This document shows positions 5,196 to 7,354 of a stretch of DNA of 7,354 nt, piece after piece. The first letter of the stretch is position 1, and each line of letters opens with the position of its first letter. The notes under the pieces are model-generated. The model was not told the origin of the DNA and ran no database searches. It worked only from the letters and a program-made list of their open reading frames with translations. The translations under genes and the position numbers were made by a program. Source of the stretch: Pirellulales bacterium (lineage in GTDB: Bacteria > Planctomycetota > Planctomycetia > Pirellulales > Thermoguttaceae); NCBI GenBank assembly GCA_030605745.1, contig JAUWHT010000230.1, forward strand, positions 1-7,354, written 5' to 3'.

Positions 5196-6248
5196 ATGAT
5201 CATCGACTACAAAGGCATCAACGTACTCGATCCGCACCCGACCGGCGCGGGTGGCGACCTGCTGATCGCCGATCTGAAGGAACTGGCCGATCGGGCCGGG
5301 CCGGTCCATTCGGCCGCGGCGGACCCCACGGTCAACGACGACAGCGCCGGCACGGCCGGGAACGGCAAGTTCTACGTATGGTCGAAATGGCTCAACATCA
5401 GCAATGGCGGGGCGTTCGTTTGTCTCAGCGCCACGCCGACGGCAGCCGTGTGGGTCAAAGGCATGAGTGTTTTGGCCAACGACGCCACACCACAACTTGG
5501 CGGCGACTTGGACATGAACGCCCATAACATCCAGGGCGTCACTCCGACTGAGATGGGCTGTCTGTCCTGTGTCAACGCCCCGATACAAGACCAAATCGGT
5601 CGAACAGCCAAGCCGGCCGGCATGGCGCGCATAGTGTCGGTCAGGACGTTGGGCACGTTGTCGATGAATGTCAAAACCACCACCGGCTACGCCGCCGCAC
5701 GGTGGTGGGACGGATCCGTTTCCGTGCACGGTACGGGTGTGCCGGCCAATAGCATCACGATGTCCAAGGCCGTGCCCGCATCCGGCAACTGGAGTAAGTC
5801 GGCTCCGAAAGAAATCTTCGCCTGGAGTTGCACATCTGGTAACGCAACGCAGAGTGGCGATTTGACGTATTTCCATTTCAGCAACAACAGCCTGACATCC
5901 CTTGATGTGTCCGACTTGACCGCACTGACACATCTCTACTGCCAAAGCAATAGCCTGACTTCATTGGACGTGTCCAACTTGACCGCACTGACGAATCTCT
6001 ACTGCTACAGCAATAGCCTGACATCGCTACGAGCGGTGGATGTGGTTTTGTCATACAACTACTACAGTTATAGAGGCTCAAACATTTCGTCTAACAGTCT
6101 CAATGCGGCTGCCCTGGACCAGTTCTACACCGACCTGGGCGTGGACGTTGGCGCGACCGGCATAATCGACGTGTCGACCAACCCCGGCACGACGGGCGAC
6201 GATCCGTCAATCGCCACGGCCAAGGGTTATACCATTATAGGGAGCTAA
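5196..6248 (+). CDS. Tail fibre protein with leucine-rich repeats
   Basis: A 350-residue protein. I chose ATG 5196; the frame stays open back to GTG 5088, but that extension is only translated heptamer repeat. Residues 55-90 (KFYVWSKWLNISNGGAFVCL, then AAVWVKG) and 94-115 (ANDATPQLGGDLDMNAHNIQ) match motifs common in the stems of phage tail fibres. Residues 222-280 hold leucine-rich repeats of 21 residues, NSLTSLDVSDLTALTHLYCQS and a near copy, encoded by a 63-bp DNA repeat (about 5890-6015). The end (LNAAALDQFYTDLG, then IIDVSTNPGTTGDDPSIATA) is the usual cap after such bacterial LRRs. The protein is probably the receptor-binding fibre, with LRRs as the contact surface. Its stop lies five bases before the next ATG, with no hairpin element between. 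Confidence 0.7.
   Translation: MIIDYKGINVLDPHPTGAGGDLLIADLKELADRAGPVHSAAADPTVNDDSAGTAGNGKFYVWSKWLNISNGGAFVCLSATPTAAVWVKGMSVLANDATPQLGGDLDMNAHNIQGVTPTEMGCLSCVNAPIQDQIGRTAKPAGMARIVSVRTLGTLSMNVKTTTGYAAARWWDGSVSVHGTGVPANSITMSKAVPASGNWSKSAPKEIFAWSCTSGNATQSGDLTYFHFSNNSLTSLDVSDLTALTHLYCQSNSLTSLDVSNLTALTNLYCYSNSLTSLRAVDVVLSYNYYSYRGSNISSNSLNAAALDQFYTDLGVDVGATGIIDVSTNPGTTGDDPSIATAKGYTIIGS
5890..6015 (+). repeat. 63-bp tandem repeat encoding LRR units
   Basis: Two in-frame units of 63 bases, each reading NSLTSLDVS(D/N)LTALT(H/N)LYC(Q/Y)S, followed by a third partial unit (NSLTSL). The copies are very similar at DNA level, with changes mainly in a few codons (GAC/AAC, CATCTC/AATCTC, CAAAGC/TACAGC). Unit number could change by unequal recombination. 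Confidence 0.8.
6240..6244 (+). promoter_or_regulatory. Shine-Dalgarno GGGAG before the sulfotransferase-like gene
   Basis: GGGAG overlaps the last codons of the fibre gene and lies nine bases before ATG 6254. It is the only well-spaced Shine-Dalgarno outside the repeats in this module, at the only gene junction without a heptamer hairpin. Confidence 0.6.
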
Positions 6249-6253
6249 GAACG

Positions 6254-7267
6254 ATGCGGTACTTCAACACATCAAGCTATCTGATTGCGATGAACGCTAA
6301 GGTCGGCTGCTCGACAGTTGCCCGGGCGGTGATCCGCGACTTCTATCCGGAAGTCGAGGCCAAAATCCAATCCGCTCATTACCCGGCAAACAAAGGGCCG
6401 GAAAACACGCAATGGCAGATGCTCTGCCCGAGCACGGATTTTCCGGAGGCGACTGTACTACTACTGGTCCGCAATCCAGCAGAACGGTTCCGTTCGGCAA
6501 TGGCTCAACTGCAACTGACGGACGTGGGCGCCGTGCTCGATTCGTTGGAAGGGAACGAAACGACAATCCAAGGCCCACGCGGAAACTCGTTCAAGGCGCG
6601 AGACAACATGCACTTCTGGCCGCAGTTCGGCTACACGAAGCACGGACAAACCACCAAGCTCTACCGGTTCCCGGACCATCTTGACAATTTGGCCGTCGAC
6701 GCCGGACTGTCACTGCCGCTGCCAACAATCAACGAGGCGACGCACCCGAAACCCGACCTGACAACCGAACAAGAGGGCCGGGTGCGAGCGTATTACGCGG
6801 CCGACGTGACGATGTTCGGGTCGATCACGGCGCCCGGGCAGGAGCACGAGCCTTACGTCGATCCTGAACAAGCGGCCCGACTACTGGCCGAGGCCAAGGC
6901 AGAAGCGCTCGGCCGGCTCGAACATCAGGCCGCCTTGGCCGGCGAGCAGGGCGTTCTTGTGAATGAACATCGGATGCGAACGGCGAAAGATGCGAGGCAA
7001 AACTACCTTGAAGCCCTGACACTGGCCCAAGCCCTGCCGGACGAGGCCCCGTGCCCGCTGTGGGACGCGGATGGCCAGAAGATCGAACTGACGGCAGCCG
7101 AAGCCCGGACGCTCATCCAGCAATACGCTATCGCCGCGGCCACCGGCGCCACGGAGTACTACGAAACCAAGGAAGCAATTGAAAAGTGGAGAGTGGAGAG
7201 TGGAGAGTGGAGAGGTCGCGGTAGGGACCGCCCTTGCGGGCGGCCCCCCGCACAGATCCGTACGTGA
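6254..7267 (+). CDS. Sulfotransferase-like protein with tail-fibre-assembly-like C-terminus
   Basis: The visible frame encodes 337 residues. Residues 1-195 fit the carbohydrate sulfotransferase (Sulfotransfer_2-like) pattern. AKVGCSTV (15-22) fits the 5'-phosphosulfate loop and VRNPAERFRSA (72-82) the 3'-phosphate site that binds PAPS. NMHFWPQFGY (118-127), LYRFPDHLDNLA (136-147) and RVRAYYAADVTMFG (176-189) follow in the usual order. Such enzymes move sulfate from PAPS to a sugar hydroxyl. Residues 200-310 are helical and end in a DUF4376-like or tail-assembly-like region: ARQNYLEAL, PLWDADGQKIELTAAEA, TKEAIEK. From residue 312 the protein is encoded by heptamer repeat (WRVESGEWR) and then by the antisense of group II intron domains VI and V, stopping at TGA 7265-7267. 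The natural C-terminus is probably near residue 311. Start ATG 6254 is supported by GGGAG. Confidence 0.65.
   Translation: MRYFNTSSYLIAMNAKVGCSTVARAVIRDFYPEVEAKIQSAHYPANKGPENTQWQMLCPSTDFPEATVLLLVRNPAERFRSAMAQLQLTDVGAVLDSLEGNETTIQGPRGNSFKARDNMHFWPQFGYTKHGQTTKLYRFPDHLDNLAVDAGLSLPLPTINEATHPKPDLTTEQEGRVRAYYAADVTMFGSITAPGQEHEPYVDPEQAARLLAEAKAEALGRLEHQAALAGEQGVLVNEHRMRTAKDARQNYLEALTLAQALPDEAPCPLWDADGQKIELTAAEARTLIQQYAIAAATGATEYYETKEAIEKWRVESGEWRGRGRDRPCGRPPAQIRT
7186..7214. repeat. Heptamer element 6, 5' arm only, cut by a group II intron
   Basis: Four perfect GTGGAGA units plus G, 29 nt in all, the same arm length as elements 1, 3 and 4. The TTTT loop expected next is absent. At 7215 the sequence changes directly to the 3' end of a group II intron lying on the minus strand. 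The other half of the element, if it survives, should lie beyond the intron, outside this window. Confidence 0.8.
7215..7254 (-). ncRNA. Group II intron domain VI with branch-point A and 3' end
   Basis: On the minus strand, CGGGGGGCCGCCC and GGGCGGTCCCTACCG pair around a GCAA loop, leaving one bulged U and one bulged A (base 7222). The bulged A in the 3' strand near the base of the stem is the hallmark of the domain VI branch point. The intron most likely ends with GAC at 7215. Confidence 0.7.
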
Positions 7268-7287
7268 AGAACTACCTCATACGGCTC
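7255..7287 (-). ncRNA. Group II intron domain V
   Basis: A 33-nt minus-strand hairpin. The lower stem is GAGCCGTA against TACGGATC, with a G/A mismatch where a G-U pair is usual. A 2-nt CG bulge follows, then an upper stem TGAGG against CTTCA-type sequence with a UAGUU loop. AGC at positions 2-4 is the catalytic triad. Length and layout match the usual 34-nt domain V. Confidence 0.75.
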
Positions 7288-7353
7288 CTACCTTGGGTTG
7301 GTGACGATCAAACGCTGGCCAGGATAAGGATGCAGTATCCGGACACTCGGAAT
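7288..7353 (-). CDS. C-terminal end of a group II intron-encoded reverse transcriptase/maturase (partial)
   Basis: Only 21 codons and a stop are visible, ending RILHPYPGQRLIVTNPR and TAG (7290-7288). HPYP followed by a basic end with xPR before the stop is familiar from C-termini of group II intron proteins. The stop lies directly against the first base of domain V, in the expected order for an intron ORF carried in domain IV. The catalytic domains are outside the window, so identification depends mainly on the adjoining RNA domains. Another minus-strand frame is also open here and reads through into domain V, but it looks less protein-like. Confidence 0.5.
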   Translation of the reverse strand: MPSVRILHPYPGQRLIVTNPR

Positions 7354-7354
7354 C

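Larger units (their letters stand above)
7215..7354 (-). mobile_element. 3' end of a bacterial group II intron (continues past the window)
   Basis: Read on the minus strand, the element shows in order the last codons of a reverse transcriptase-like ORF, a domain V-like hairpin, a domain VI-like hairpin with a bulged A, and a 3' end in GAC after which the heptamer repeat begins. The bulged A is at 7222, seven bases before the proposed last intron base (7215), which is normal branch-point spacing. The 5' part, including the start of the intron and most of the ORF, lies to the right of the window. The intron is antisense to the tail operon, so it could not splice from the tail transcript. Confidence 0.75.

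Noticed and set aside
4908..5945. Long minus-strand ORF of 345 codons
   Set aside because: It crosses hairpin element 5, with the repeat translated as WRVESGE, and is antisense to two better-supported genes.
5861..7354. Diversity-generating retroelement, suggested by a variable fibre plus a nearby reverse transcriptase end
   Set aside because: The reverse transcriptase fragment is followed by group II intron domains V and VI. No template repeat or adenine-specific variability is visible, and the fibre ends in LRRs, not a C-type lectin fold.

Overview
The window reads as part of the tail module of a siphophage-like prophage, or of a domesticated tail-like particle, in a GC-rich bacterial chromosome. 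All protein genes except one partial gene lie on the + strand. The gene order is typical: a tail assembly chaperone with a -1 slippery site, a tape measure protein, a small tail/baseplate-like protein, a fibronectin/Ig-like tail protein, a minor tail or fibre protein, a leucine-rich-repeat tail fibre, and a sulfotransferase-like protein with a tail-fibre-assembly-like C-terminus. A planctomycete host is my best guess. It rests on the style of the tail proteins, the weak Shine-Dalgarno signals and the heptamer repeats between genes, none of which is diagnostic.

Layout: bases 1-182 hold a possible 3' end of an upstream gene. The chaperone frame (211-669, frameshifted product to 746) is followed by the tape measure gene (857-2767). 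A small tape-measure-N-terminus-like ORF follows (2789-2980). Tail genes come next at 2990-3352, 3447-4004, 4071-5081 and 5196-6248, then the sulfotransferase-like gene at 6254-7267. At the right edge, on the minus strand, are the last codons of a group II intron reverse transcriptase, domain V, domain VI and the intron 3' end.

The most striking non-coding signal is a family of hairpin elements in almost every intergenic gap (750-848, 2774-2788 plus 2949-2979, 3352-3445, 3994-4067, 5074-5193, 7186-7214). Each complete copy has a 5' arm of GTGGAGA/GTGGATA heptamers, usually 29 nt, a TTTT loop in a conserved 20-nt core, and a longer 3' arm of CCACTCT/CCACTAT/CCACTGA/CCACTAA heptamers running almost to the next ATG. 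The arms pair in register around the TTTT loop, and one unusual heptamer in a 5' arm is matched by its exact complement in the 3' arm. Several upstream genes end inside the 5' arm. The downstream genes lack a Shine-Dalgarno sequence next to their ATG, so the elements look like stop-to-start linkers within one transcription unit. Two copies are opened at or near the loop, one by a tape-measure-like fragment and one by the group II intron.

If the genes work together, the chaperone pair and tape measure build the tail tube, the 2990-6248 genes form the distal tail and receptor-binding fibres, and the sulfotransferase-like protein may modify a fibre, a surface glycan or another acceptor. No lysis, integration, replication or capsid gene is recognisable here.
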